Shown here piece by piece: positions 15,193 through 22,650 of a stretch of DNA of 48,953 bases; position 1 is the first letter of the stretch; the number at the start of each line of letters is the position of its first letter. The notes under the pieces were generated by a model. It was not told the origin of the DNA. It ran no database searches and worked only from the letters and a program-made list of their open reading frames with translations. This stretch comes from a virus. A program made the translations under genes and the position numbers. The DNA lies in the IMG/VR virus record IMGVR_UViG_3300024262_000003, positions 1-48,953 of that record, one strand, 5' to 3'.

Positions 15193-16241
15193 TTTTCTGT
15201 TTCTTTTATTCTCTGCGCAATAAACTGCGCGACTTGCGGAACAACTGCGTTTCCGAGGAATTTAAGTCGGTCCACCCTCTTGGGAATCCCATCAGCCACT
15301 CGACCCACTCTGGATTCAGTTGACCACCCTCCTTTGCTATTATTGTTAAATCCCTCTGGTTCTGAGATAGAAGATATTTCCCTACGGTGTTCTCGTTGTC
15401 GTGTGGTCTTGGTGTCATCGGTGTCGGGTATGTCTGCGGGATCTCTTCGCCAGATTCCTTGCATATTTTGCTCTCTGAGTTCTCTGAGTTGTAAACTTCC
15501 TCGTTCAGCATCAAAAATGGCGAGTGGCTGTTCACTCGTTTCGGGCTGCGGTAATCTCTGTATTGTGATGTTGGCCACATCTTCTTCGCTTCCTCGTAAC
15601 TTGGTCGCTTCAGATTGCTCCATGCGAATCGCGCCTGCTCTACGTCCGCCATCGTTACCGTTGAGTTGGTTGGAGTCGGCCACATCTGTACCGCATCGTT
15701 CAAATCTATTCCAACTCCCCTCTTGTAACCTTTCCTCTCGCCTTTCCAATCCCTCGAATTTGGGGTAGGCCACGATAAACAGCCGTCTCCGGAGGTGTCG
15801 TGCTCCAACGGATCGCGCCGATACAATATTCCATTCCGCATCATACCCGATTTCGGCAAGGTCTCCAAGCACAACGTTGAGTCCTTTGTTAATGAGGTTT
15901 GGTACGTTCTCAATGACCGCGTAGCGGGGTCGTAATATGCGAATGGCTTCTTTGTAATAGACCCATAATCCACTCCTCGATCCCACGATGCCTTCGCCTT
16001 TGGGATTTGCACACGAGATATCTTGGCATGGGAAGCCTCCTGTGAGGATGTCAACAGATTCAAGTCTTGTAAAGTCAACTGTGCTGATGTCTCCATAGAT
16101 GGGTACATCTGGCCAATGTTTTCTGAGGACTGCTTTACAGTATTCGTTATTCTCGATGAACCATTTCGTTTCAAAACCTTCGCGTTTAAATCCCAATTCA
16201 ATGCCACCCACCCCCGAAAATAAAGAACCTACGGTTAGCAT
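15189..16241 (-). CDS. DNA (cytosine-5) methyltransferase
   Basis: 350 residues. Motif I VGSLFSGVGGIELG, motif IV GGFPCQDIS with catalytic Cys72, motif VI IENVPNL (111-113), motif VIII GARHLRRRLFIVA (147-158), motif X LGNAVVPQVA near 330. The target-recognition region is short and low in hydrophobics. It methylates cytosine in DNA, probably to evade host restriction. The start ATG follows directly on the inserted HNH gene. A second long ORF runs through the same DNA in another frame. Confidence 0.9.
   Translation of the reverse strand: MLTVGSLFSGVGGIELGFKREGFETKWFIENNEYCKAVLRKHWPDVPIYGDISTVDFTRLESVDILTGGFPCQDISCANPKGEGIVGSRSGLWVYYKEAIRILRPRYAVIENVPNLINKGLNVVLGDLAEIGYDAEWNIVSARSVGARHLRRRLFIVAYPKFEGLERREERLQEGSWNRFERCGTDVADSNQLNGNDGGRRAGAIRMEQSEATKLRGSEEDVANITIQRLPQPETSEQPLAIFDAERGSLQLRELREQNMQGIWRRDPADIPDTDDTKTTRQREHRREISSISEPEGFNNNSKGGWSTESRVGRVADGIPKRVDRLKFLGNAVVPQVAQFIAQRIKETEK
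15206..16207 (-). CDS. Overprinted ORF inside the methyltransferase gene
   Basis: A 333-codon ORF on the same strand in a different frame, nearly as long as the host gene. It carries patterns I recognise from phage methyltransferase-associated proteins: TLCLETLPKSGMMRNG, WPTPNSRDWKG, a second WPTP and, near the end, LNPEWVEWLMGFPRGWTDL. The same bases encode methyltransferase motif X in the other frame. Whether the protein is made is unknown; no separate strong ribosome site is seen at its ATG. Either a real overlapping gene or a frame shadow of a very constrained sequence. Confidence 0.4.
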   Translation of the reverse strand: MALNWDLNAKVLKRNGSSRITNTVKQSSENIGQMYPSMETSAQLTLQDLNLLTSSQEASHAKISRVQIPKAKASWDRGVDYGSITKKPFAYYDPATRSLRTYQTSLTKDSTLCLETLPKSGMMRNGILYRRDPLEHDTSGDGCLSWPTPNSRDWKGERKGYKRGVGIDLNDAVQMWPTPTNSTVTMADVEQARFAWSNLKRPSYEEAKKMWPTSQYRDYRSPKRVNSHSPFLMLNEEVYNSENSESKICKESGEEIPQTYPTPMTPRPHDNENTVGKYLLSQNQRDLTIIAKEGGQLNPEWVEWLMGFPRGWTDLNSSETQLFRKSRSLLRRE

Positions 16242-16783
16242 AAAACATAACCACCCTCCTTCAGAAATTTTACTTTTTGTGTTTTAATTAAAATGAGGGC
16301 AATGCTTTCTAATTGATGGTGTAAAAATCTATGCTGCTTTCTATCACAAATAAACAAATTAGTAGGCGAATTGTCCCTTTTATTACCATTAATATGATGT
16401 ACCATTTCTCCTTTAATCAGAGGTCGCCCCAGCGTTTTAGACACAACTACCACGTGTTCGGCCACATATCCGTTCTTATTAGCATTTGGATGGGATAAAT
16501 CTCTCAGATACCAATATCCCGTATTTCTATCAAGATACTTTCTATTTGGCTTTGTCGCCATCAAAACCCGCCCACCTTTCCAACTCGAATTATTTTCGCC
16601 AAATTGATTTCTCTTTTTTGCTCTTCTTGATTTGATTCCCATTTTCTTCATCGCTCGCTGAATAACGTGTTGGCTTACTCCAAATTTATCCCCAATTTCT
16701 TTTTGTGTCATATTTTGATTTACATATAAATTCCAAAGTTCCTCTTCTGTGCAAGGGGGGGAATATGTATATTTGTTTGTCAT
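16235..16783 (-). CDS. HNH homing endonuclease inserted at the methyltransferase start
   Basis: 182 residues from ATG 16783. The N-terminal helix-turn-helix (EELWNLYVNQNMTQKEIGDKFG) binds DNA; then FGENNSSWKGG, an NUMOD/HNH-linker motif; then an HNH core with EHVVVVSKTL, MVHHINGNKRDNSPTNL and KQHRFLHHQ. The frame is open upstream to 16870 and there encodes a copy of the methyltransferase N-terminus, but a TATA box (16806-16813) lies between. Its stop codon overlaps the ATG of the methyltransferase. A mobile gene that landed in motif I. Confidence 0.8.
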   Translation of the reverse strand: MTNKYTYSPPCTEEELWNLYVNQNMTQKEIGDKFGVSQHVIQRAMKKMGIKSRRAKKRNQFGENNSSWKGGRVLMATKPNRKYLDRNTGYWYLRDLSHPNANKNGYVAEHVVVVSKTLGRPLIKGEMVHHINGNKRDNSPTNLFICDRKQHRFLHHQLESIALILIKTQKVKFLKEGGYVLC

Positions 16784-16870
16784 AGTATATCTTAATGCTT
16801 CTGAGTATATAAAGTTATTTATAAATTCTATACCTCCGATTCCGCTGAATAAGCTTCCAACATTTTTCAT
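16784..16870 (-). pseudogene. Orphaned 5' end of a cytosine methyltransferase gene
   Basis: In-frame upstream extension MKNVGSLFSGIGGIEF matches the first 16 residues of the intact methyltransferase (MLTVGSLFSGVGGIEL), then runs into unrelated sequence containing the homing-gene TATA box. This is what remains when a mobile gene splits a coding region and the downstream copy regains a start. Confidence 0.65.
16806..16813 (-). promoter_or_regulatory. TATA box of the inserted HNH gene
   Basis: Minus-strand AACTTTATATACTC, 23-30 bases before the ATG at 16783, so the mobile gene carries its own promoter and a leaderless start. Confidence 0.6.
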
Positions 16871-16885
16871 CTCTTTTATTCTCGA

Positions 16886-16984
16886 TTACATCTTCCACAA
16901 CTTAGCCAGCCAGTACAGCCCCGCAGTCCAGAACATGAAGATTGCCGAACCCAGGCAGAAAAGAAAGAGTCCTGGCTCTATCAT
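16886..16984 (-). CDS. Single-pass membrane microprotein, 32 residues
   Basis: MIEPGLFLFCLGSAIFMFWT then AGLYWLAKLWKM: one aromatic membrane helix with a short basic end. GAGGTGGG lies 5 bases before the ATG. No family recognised. Confidence 0.5.
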   Translation of the reverse strand: MIEPGLFLFCLGSAIFMFWTAGLYWLAKLWKM

Positions 16985-17218
16985 TTACCCACCTCTGGCG
17001 CAAAAAATAGGGGTCGCAGCCCGAGTATTACATGGAAGAAGTTTCTGGCCAACCGAACAAAAGAGGACCTGCGACCCAGTACGGACCACCATCTCAGAGC
17101 GCCGTGTGACGAATCCATCAGTTAGGAGGTGAAACCCAAAAGAAAAAAAACGCGACAAGATAAGCGGTCTTCGGTGGTGGCCCATAATAATACTTAGTGC
17201 CACCGAGTATATAAAGGT
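16985..17218 (-). ncRNA. Long structured leader or small RNA candidate
   Basis: A TATA box (17208-17215, CCTTTATATACTCGG on the minus strand) would start a transcript near 17185 that runs about 200 bases to the membrane microprotein. The stretch contains GGGTCGCAG/CTGCGACCC arms (17011-17019 and 17069-17077) and a GGTGG/CCACC pair near the start. A weak GTG-initiated ORF (16985-17203) lacks coding character. Confidence 0.35.
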
Positions 17219-17434
17219 TTATGTTTTGAGTTCGTCACTGAAAGATGGGATAGTCGAGTTCGTTCTAACTATTGCCACTACTTTTTCTCTGTTTATGAGT
17301 TCTCCGATTACTCTTGAAAGTCCTGCATATCTTACCGGTCTGATAGTGCCTTCTGACGTGACACGTGCGTATTTATATTCTCTTTCTCCTTTTCGTTCTC
17401 GCCATGATTTGTCTATGAGCAGTTGTAGTATCAT
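17219..17434 (-). CDS. Unknown 71-residue basic protein
   Basis: Start ATG 17434 (MILQLLIDKSWRER) is one base after the stop of the upstream small gene and has GGGAG in its last codons; a longer ORF to 17479 would overlap that gene. Predicted beta-rich. No family recognised. Confidence 0.6.
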   Translation of the reverse strand: MILQLLIDKSWRERKGEREYKYARVTSEGTIRPVRYAGLSRVIGELINREKVVAIVRTNSTIPSFSDELKT

Positions 17435-17435
17435 T

Positions 17436-17567
17436 TTATTTTTTCTCCCTTTCAACTCTCTGAAGCACATCTGCAACATTCAGTGTATTGTTTTTTCGTT
17501 TCTTTTCTTCATCTTCTGTCAATTCCGCTTCAAACATATATCCATATAATTCGAGAATTATTTTCAT
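17436..17567 (-). CDS. Charged microprotein, 43 residues
   Basis: MKIILELYGYMFEAELTEDE then a Lys/Glu-rich helix. Its ATG overlaps the end of the GINS-like gene. Function unknown. Confidence 0.5.
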   Translation of the reverse strand: MKIILELYGYMFEAELTEDEEKKRKNNTLNVADVLQRVEREKK

Positions 17568-17896
17568 TTTACCTCTCCGTTCAGCTCGTTCAGCATACTT
17601 TCTTCAAAGGTTGCACATGCTTCTCTGATCCGTTCAAATAGGGACTCTTCTATCTCAAGTAACGTTTCTGGCATCTTGGAGTTTGCGACGGCTATCTTTA
17701 TGATTTTTCCTTCCCGACGTTGTATTATGTTGACTATTCTTCTGCGTGCGGCGCGTAGCTCTTCCTTACCATTTATACCGAGCTCTAAGTTTGCGATATA
17801 CAGCTGGAGATCGTGAATGAAATCAAATGGTAACTGTTGCGGCAATGCTGTTAATCGTTCTTTGTCCAAGATTGTCCAGAGTTCTTCGGAGTTCAT
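17564..17896 (-). CDS. GINS-like replication protein (A-domain)
   Basis: 110 residues from ATG 17896, which overlaps the TGA of the radical SAM gene; a longer frame to 17914 is less likely. The pattern EELWTILDKERLTALPQQLP then FDFIHDLQLYI and, later, AARRRIVNIIQRREGKIIKIA follows the archaeal Gins51 (Sld5/Psf1-type) A-domain: ErxxxxLxxLPxDFY and a helix ending in RxxKIxxLA. Cellular Gins51 also has a small C-terminal B-domain, which is missing here. GINS joins MCM and the polymerase in the replicative helicase, so a free A-domain could tether viral DNA to it or block it. Based on pattern, not a search. Confidence 0.65.
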   Translation of the reverse strand: MNSEELWTILDKERLTALPQQLPFDFIHDLQLYIANLELGINGKEELRAARRRIVNIIQRREGKIIKIAVANSKMPETLLEIEESLFERIREACATFEESMLNELNGEVK

Positions 17897-18591
17897 CTGT
17901 TTTTCTCCCACCATGCAGGTCCTAATGTCTTTCGATGTACGTTTTGCCCTAAGTCCTCTAATCTTTCAACTAACTCCATCAACGCCGCTTCTGAAGGTTC
18001 AGGTAGATTATTACCGTGATTGTCTCGTCCGATGTAAATTTTTGCTGGATTAAGGAACTCTACTATCCTCAGCATCTCCAGATGGTCGAATACTATTACA
18101 GGTTCAATCGTAAGATATATCTCGCTCTTCCGCTCATGTTTTACCAGCCATAACCCGTTTGCTCGTAACGAAGGTACTGGCGCTTTTGAATAGATTTCTG
18201 CTAAGTTATCATAATTTGTCTCAATAGTCGTGCCGAGCCATACATTCTCAGGATACTCGAAGTCCCGGAAGTAGATAGGATTCTTCGACTGTAGCATAAG
18301 TCGCGTTTTGGGATATTCTGCCAAGTGGTTTAGGATTTCTTGGAATATCTCTGGCGGTATGAATGATGGATCTCCTAAGCTCTCAACAAAGTATGTCTTA
18401 TCCTTCTGGAATTTCTGCTTTAATCGATCTTCTACATGATCAGGATGCGGTTTGAACGCTCTGCATTTTGGGCAATTACTTCTCGCATAAGTCTGTTTAC
18501 CATAACAATAAGTACAGCCAAAGTCGCAACCTGGATGGTGATTCCGAGTCGGCAGGCGTTCTCCTTCTAAATCTGCATACATTAAGGTCAT
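17893..18591 (-). CDS. Radical SAM protein, phage DUF5131-like
   Basis: 232 residues with the iron-sulfur motif CDFGCTYCYG (CxxxCxxC) at residues 22-31, followed by CPKC. LMLQSKNP and WLGTTIETN match the barrel of the phage Gp37/DUF5131 group. These proteins are common in phages but their substrate is unknown; nucleotide or base modification is the usual suggestion. AAAGGAG precedes the ATG. Downstream overlap with the GINS-like gene. Confidence 0.75.
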   Translation of the reverse strand: MTLMYADLEGERLPTRNHHPGCDFGCTYCYGKQTYARSNCPKCRAFKPHPDHVEDRLKQKFQKDKTYFVESLGDPSFIPPEIFQEILNHLAEYPKTRLMLQSKNPIYFRDFEYPENVWLGTTIETNYDNLAEIYSKAPVPSLRANGLWLVKHERKSEIYLTIEPVIVFDHLEMLRIVEFLNPAKIYIGRDNHGNNLPEPSEAALMELVERLEDLGQNVHRKTLGPAWWEKNR

Positions 18592-18617
18592 TTGCTTTTC
18601 TCCTTTACCCAGACTTA

Positions 18618-19085
18618 TTAATGTTCCTCCCCTTTTTCTGGAAGTATTTTTTGTAACCCATCTCGCTCTAATATTTGAAACAGTGTCTCATTAGTTTGAG
18701 AACTGAGCATATACGGCATGAAAACTTCCTCTGTTTTCGCCATATTCATCTCAATGAGTGCAATTTGTGCATCAACCCAATGCTTGATAATTCGCCATGT
18801 GACCCGTCTTGCATGGGTAATATCGGAAGCGGTCTTTTTAGGGATATTTAATTGCCTTTTGGCTTTTTCTTCCATTAGAATTTGCCTCACTGCTTCTGGC
18901 TTTGCAGGTAACCTGAAAGGAATAATACCGTGTTTAGTATTGATTCCGAAAGTGATAGCTATAACGTTGCCCAATCCATCATATTGCTTATGGATGTCGG
19001 TTGCTCCGTGCATACTAAGAGTTACTTCAATCTCAGCAATACTTTTTTCTGGTGCTATTGTCGTAGTGTAGTTTTTTAGTGGCAT
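18618..19085 (-). CDS. Conserved viral hypothetical protein (155 residues)
   Basis: KNYTTTIAPEKSIAEIEVTL, PFRLPAKPEAVRQIL and RRVTWRIIKHWVDAQIALIE form a pattern I associate with a family widespread in phages and archaeal viruses, mixed alpha/beta with a long C-terminal helix and a VFMPYML motif. The family has no assigned function. It lies in the early operon. Confidence 0.7.
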   Translation of the reverse strand: MPLKNYTTTIAPEKSIAEIEVTLSMHGATDIHKQYDGLGNVIAITFGINTKHGIIPFRLPAKPEAVRQILMEEKAKRQLNIPKKTASDITHARRVTWRIIKHWVDAQIALIEMNMAKTEEVFMPYMLSSQTNETLFQILERDGLQKILPEKGEEH

Positions 19086-19124
19086 TTACTCTTTACTCTT
19101 CACTCTCCTTTTGTCCACACATAA

Positions 19125-19718
19125 TTAATGTTCTCCCAACTCATTCTTCTGATTTTTTATATGCCCTTTCATCAAGTAACGACATTCTCCCTTCATTTGT
19201 CTGGGATATTGATGGTTCTTTCTTATTTCTCTTTCCTCATCCTCTGGGTAGAAAGTTCTCTCAACTCTCTCTTCTCTCGCATGGCTTGTTATTCCAGGAA
19301 CAGTTTTTCGCGCCTCAATAACGTGAAACTCAAACGCCCATCTGCTCCAGCCATCCCACCCAGGATTCAGTTCTCTAAATACTCTCTCGAATTCTTCTGG
19401 TGTGTAGCCGCCTTCGACAAGTGCATCTTCTTTTGTGATGTTGTTTTCGCCAGGATACATCTCATCATCGGCTGCAAGTATTAAGAATCCTTCTGCCTTT
19501 TCTTCCCATATCCGATCCATCACTATCCTTATGTCTGGCTCTGCTTTTATTCCTCGCTTGCGTTGTACTGCGTAATCTCGACCTACCTGATAGATGCCTC
19601 TGTTCAGTCTGCGTGTATGCGTCTTTACGATTGACATAGGATCACCTTTTTCATCTGTGAATATTGAATATAGCCCGTTCCGTATCATCTCGATATGCCC
19701 GTCTACTGAGAATATCAT
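19125..19718 (-). CDS. Putative ASCH/PUA-like domain protein
   Basis: 197 residues. The start (MIFSVDGHIEMIRNGLYSIF), then HTRRLNRGIYQVGRDYAVQR, resembles phage ASCH-type proteins, which carry a strand-helix start, a TRR motif and GxxYAVQ. ASCH domains bind RNA or modified nucleotides. The C-terminal 60 residues are charged and have no recognised fold. Good SD site (AAAGGAG). Confidence 0.5.
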   Translation of the reverse strand: MIFSVDGHIEMIRNGLYSIFTDEKGDPMSIVKTHTRRLNRGIYQVGRDYAVQRKRGIKAEPDIRIVMDRIWEEKAEGFLILAADDEMYPGENNITKEDALVEGGYTPEEFERVFRELNPGWDGWSRWAFEFHVIEARKTVPGITSHAREERVERTFYPEDEEREIRKNHQYPRQMKGECRYLMKGHIKNQKNELGEH

Positions 19719-19721
19719 CGT

Positions 19722-19883
19722 TTATTCTCCTTTACTTCGTTTCAGCGTTACTTTTCTATTTTTAGACTCTCGTTGCTTAGGTGGTGAGGCCCAGTTGTCG
19801 CCCCAACACAGAGGACATGATTCACTCGCAGAACTTACTTCTATTTCCCTTCTACAATCAAAACAGTACGCTCTTTTTTTCAT
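19722..19883 (-). CDS. Zinc-ribbon microprotein, 53 residues
   Basis: YCFDCRREIE and ESCPLCWGD give two cysteine pairs 15 residues apart, then a basic tail. GGAGG lies 9 bases before its ATG. Its stop is 3 bases from the next gene. Confidence 0.6.
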   Translation of the reverse strand: MKKRAYCFDCRREIEVSSASESCPLCWGDNWASPPKQRESKNRKVTLKRSKGE

Positions 19884-19908
19884 CCTTCAGGACCTCCAGA
19901 CTTTCTTT

Positions 19909-20085
19909 CTATTCCTCCACCTTCTCTTTGTAGAATAATGCGTCAGGATGTATGCAGATCCCTTCATCATTACAATTTCGGCAGTTCGTGCATTCTCTAT
20001 GCAAGTCATCACTAAATGCTAAATACAACTTGCATTCTTCGGCATAATATGTTTCCGGCGGATTAAGTTCTATTTCTCTACTCAT
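19909..20085 (-). CDS. Cys-rich microprotein, 58 residues
   Basis: ECTNCRNCNDEGICIHPD packs four cysteines and a His into 16 residues, with another Cys upstream, so metal binding is likely. AAGGAGG precedes the ATG. No family recognised. Confidence 0.6.
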   Translation of the reverse strand: MSREIELNPPETYYAEECKLYLAFSDDLHRECTNCRNCNDEGICIHPDALFYKEKVEE

Positions 20086-20116
20086 GGTTTTCCTCCTTCA
20101 TCTTTTTCATACTTTC

Positions 20117-20872
20117 TTAATCTTCTTCTGGTAGTATCCTCGGTGCAAGCATATACGTTACTTTCCCCTTACCTGCGATATCGAAGTCAAATCGAATCGG
20201 ATAGTCAGTTCTTAATGATAGCTTTATCGTTTCCGTGTGCATACCAGAGCACATCGCTGAAAGGTACTCTATTGAGTGTGAAGAACATACATCTCCGATA
20301 TGAGGTAGCTGCCCCAAAACGGCCTTTAGCGTGCCCAGTTCTCCTTTACCAAGCATATATATCTCTCCATCCTTTACACCGATATTTACGAAATCCTCAC
20401 AAACCAATTTTAGAGACTGTATTGCTTCCCTAAACAGTTCCGTTCTAACATCTGCCTGGTTGATTATAAATGTTACCTTAGGAATTATAAATGTTGCATT
20501 AGGACCTCGCGGTTCTCTTCTAAGCGATGATGGATCAAATCCTGAAACAGAATAATCGAATATACCAGATCTTACGAATAGAGTTTTTTCGCGCAGTTCA
20601 AGTTCGACTGTTTCCATTTTCCATGATTTGAGCATCCGTAATAAGTTAGCGAAATCAATGCCGATTTTTAGCTGTTCTTCAGAGGATTCAAATTCAAAGT
20701 TGTTGAAACTACTACGTGGTAACGTCAAATCAACCATTGCCACATTTGCAGGATCAACAGCATTTATTTCTAACCCGTTTTCTGTGATAGTTAGTATCGC
20801 TTCATTAGCTACTCCTACAATCGCCTCTGCACACTCTGTCAAGAATTCCACACTTGTTTTTATTTTTAACAT
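20117..20872 (-). CDS. pcn: DNA sliding clamp (PCNA)
   Basis: 251 residues, full length for an archaeal clamp, with two clamp domains, the interdomain loop near residues 118-125 and the conserved C-terminal YMLAPRILPEED. Forms a trimeric ring that holds polymerases, ligase and nucleases on DNA. A viral copy with its own clamp loader-like ATPase (11128-11745) suggests the virus reroutes host replication proteins. It lies mid-operon between small zinc proteins. Confidence 0.95.
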   Translation of the reverse strand: MLKIKTSVEFLTECAEAIVGVANEAILTITENGLEINAVDPANVAMVDLTLPRSSFNNFEFESSEEQLKIGIDFANLLRMLKSWKMETVELELREKTLFVRSGIFDYSVSGFDPSSLRREPRGPNATFIIPKVTFIINQADVRTELFREAIQSLKLVCEDFVNIGVKDGEIYMLGKGELGTLKAVLGQLPHIGDVCSSHSIEYLSAMCSGMHTETIKLSLRTDYPIRFDFDIAGKGKVTYMLAPRILPEED

Positions 20873-20880
20873 TGTTTATC

Positions 20881-21105
20881 CTACTCGATACATTGTTGCA
20901 GCCTTAAAACATCACGCGATTCTTCCTCTGATAGCATTACTTGTTCAACTTGCACGGCTTTTCGTATTCTACCTTTCTCTATCGGTCCTAAATGCATGAT
21001 ATGGTCGTTTTTGCAGCGAGTAACTGTGACATGTTCTGGGTCTTCTTCATTAATACCGCAAACAGGGCAGGTCCATTTACCCCATTTGGTGTATTCTCTT
21101 ACCAT
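20881..21105 (-). CDS. Zinc-ribbon protein upstream of PCNA (74 residues)
   Basis: CPVCGINEED followed by a second Cys and His (TRCKNDHIMH) forms a probable zinc site; C-terminal half is helical. Eight bases separate it from PCNA. Function unknown. Confidence 0.6.
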   Translation of the reverse strand: MVREYTKWGKWTCPVCGINEEDPEHVTVTRCKNDHIMHLGPIEKGRIRKAVQVEQVMLSEEESRDVLRLQQCIE

Positions 21106-21110
21106 CTTTC

Positions 21111-22160
21111 TCAGTACCTCCTATTCCTATCCCGCATCCGGTATCCGTTCTCGATTCCCGCAGAAATAGCTTGCGTCTTAAGTAACTCATTATACTCTGC
21201 TTGTGACATCTTATCTGTCTCGAATAGTAACATCAACCTCTCCTTTGTCTGCGTTATGAAGTATGCCATGTCATCTATGATTTTTCCGCGTTCGTCGTTA
21301 TCCGCTGCTTTTTCCTCTGCGGCTACCTCACCCGGGAACACCTCTTTCTCTGCTTCTCTTACACGATCTGCTTGCTCCTTTTCATGTCGTGCTGCTTCTA
21401 CATCTTCCGGTACGTACTCGTAGTCTGATCCTTTCGGTTGATGTCCATTAGCTTTAATTATAGGAGCGTTCTTTAGTTGTTCTTCGTACTCTGGAAGGTA
21501 GATGTCTTTCGGCACTTCCATCTTCGCTTCGTATTTCGGCGTTTGTTTCGAGAAGCCTGCCGGTATGTATGTCTCTCCTTGATCGTTTCTCTTCAGCGCG
21601 CCGAGTCCCCACCACTCAGTCTTGATCTGATTGAACTCGGTGAATTGTACCTGTATCGCCTTCTCTGATTTGTTCACTATATTCCCTGTTATATGGTCCT
21701 CTGGAATCTGAAGATCGCCGTCCCGGATGCGATAGAATAATTGAATTATCGAGATTGCTTTAAGATGCTCGTCTTTTACGAACGCGCCCTTCTTGCCAAA
21801 GTCACAATCCTCCAAGCATATCCCCCAAAAATGACCGAGTGGTTCTTGCTCTGTAAACGTCCGCCCTATCTGTAGCTCTTTCGTCTTGAGTTTGCAGGCT
21901 ATCCCTTTTCCTTGTTCCCTGTTATCAAATCGTTTGAAGCCCAAACCAACTAAGATATCTTGATACCTCTCTGCTTTCTCTGTATCGCTCTGCATTAATA
22001 GGGTGGGGTCCGCCTCTTTGCCTTCGAGAGTTTTCTGTTCTTGGGGTTCTTTAACTTCTTCGTCTGGGATAATTCCAGCCGCTTTTTCTTCTTCATACTC
22101 TTTCATCTCGCGTTCAAGAGTGGTTTCCTCTTCTTCCGTGAACTCTGATTCTGACGACAT
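21111..22160 (-). CDS. Unknown acidic protein of the replication operon (349 residues)
   Basis: Acidic N-terminal 60 residues with EQKTLEGKEAD, a central mixed alpha/beta domain (residues 65-215) containing LGHFWGICLEDCDFGKKGAF, a long charged helix and a C-terminal helical stretch. No family recognised. Placement beside a Gp157-like protein and PCNA recalls phage recombination or ssDNA-binding modules. The QxxL in the N-terminus could be a degenerate clamp-binding motif. Confidence 0.65.
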   Translation of the reverse strand: MSSESEFTEEEETTLEREMKEYEEEKAAGIIPDEEVKEPQEQKTLEGKEADPTLLMQSDTEKAERYQDILVGLGFKRFDNREQGKGIACKLKTKELQIGRTFTEQEPLGHFWGICLEDCDFGKKGAFVKDEHLKAISIIQLFYRIRDGDLQIPEDHITGNIVNKSEKAIQVQFTEFNQIKTEWWGLGALKRNDQGETYIPAGFSKQTPKYEAKMEVPKDIYLPEYEEQLKNAPIIKANGHQPKGSDYEYVPEDVEAARHEKEQADRVREAEKEVFPGEVAAEEKAADNDERGKIIDDMAYFITQTKERLMLLFETDKMSQAEYNELLKTQAISAGIENGYRMRDRNRRY

Positions 22161-22161
22161 C

Positions 22162-22650
22162 TTACTCGACCTCCGTAAGTTTTATTGATACGCTCTGCTT
22201 CTCGTCATAATGCGTTCCCTTGAGCAAGTCGGCATCTGCAAATTTACGCAACTCCGGTATGTTAAACTTCGCTATTCCTTCTTCGCATTTGTCATTCTTC
22301 AGCAAGAATTCTATCACTGATTTCGCTGAGTCAATAATCAATGATTTCGTTGTTCTCAGCGTCACGGTTCCGAACGGAGATTTATATGTCTTCTTTGCCG
22401 GATCTTCAAATAACCATATCAACTTTATGCGCTCTTTAATGGCGTTCTGCTGTTCGGTTATCTCGGCTGTTCTGTATGCGACTGATAGTCTGCCTATCTC
22501 TAATGCGAGTTTCTCTTCAATTTTTTGAAGATGCAAGCGCCTCTGTATCAATCCGTTTAACTCTTGGTCTGTGTCCTTACGGCTTATCTGAGTGTCCTTT
22601 TGTATTTGCAGGTTACGATACTGTTTTATTAACTCATCTATTTCTGTCAT
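22162..22650 (-). CDS. Gp157/Gam-like protein (162 residues)
   Basis: N-terminal 80 residues are coiled coil; the C-terminal part has KTYKSPFGTVTLRTTKSLII, the beta-hairpin pattern found in siphovirus Gp157 and Gam-type proteins that protect DNA ends or act with recombinases. One base separates it from the acidic protein. Family call moderate. Confidence 0.55.
   Translation of the reverse strand: MTEIDELIKQYRNLQIQKDTQISRKDTDQELNGLIQRRLHLQKIEEKLALEIGRLSVAYRTAEITEQQNAIKERIKLIWLFEDPAKKTYKSPFGTVTLRTTKSLIIDSAKSVIEFLLKNDKCEEGIAKFNIPELRKFADADLLKGTHYDEKQSVSIKLTEVE

Noticed and set aside
15280-15768. Plus-strand 162-codon ORF in the methyltransferase gene
   Set aside because: Ser/Leu-rich with no start signal; shadow of a gene with a strong codon bias.
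14668-16241. Classical restriction-modification pair (methyltransferase plus HNH nuclease)
   Set aside because: The HNH gene overlaps by 4 bases, but its short HNH core looks like a free-standing homing nuclease; no evidence for site-matched restriction.
16985-17203. 72-codon GTG-initiated ORF in the structured leader
   Set aside because: No ribosome site, starts at a GTG at the putative transcript start, composition not protein-like; treated as non-coding.
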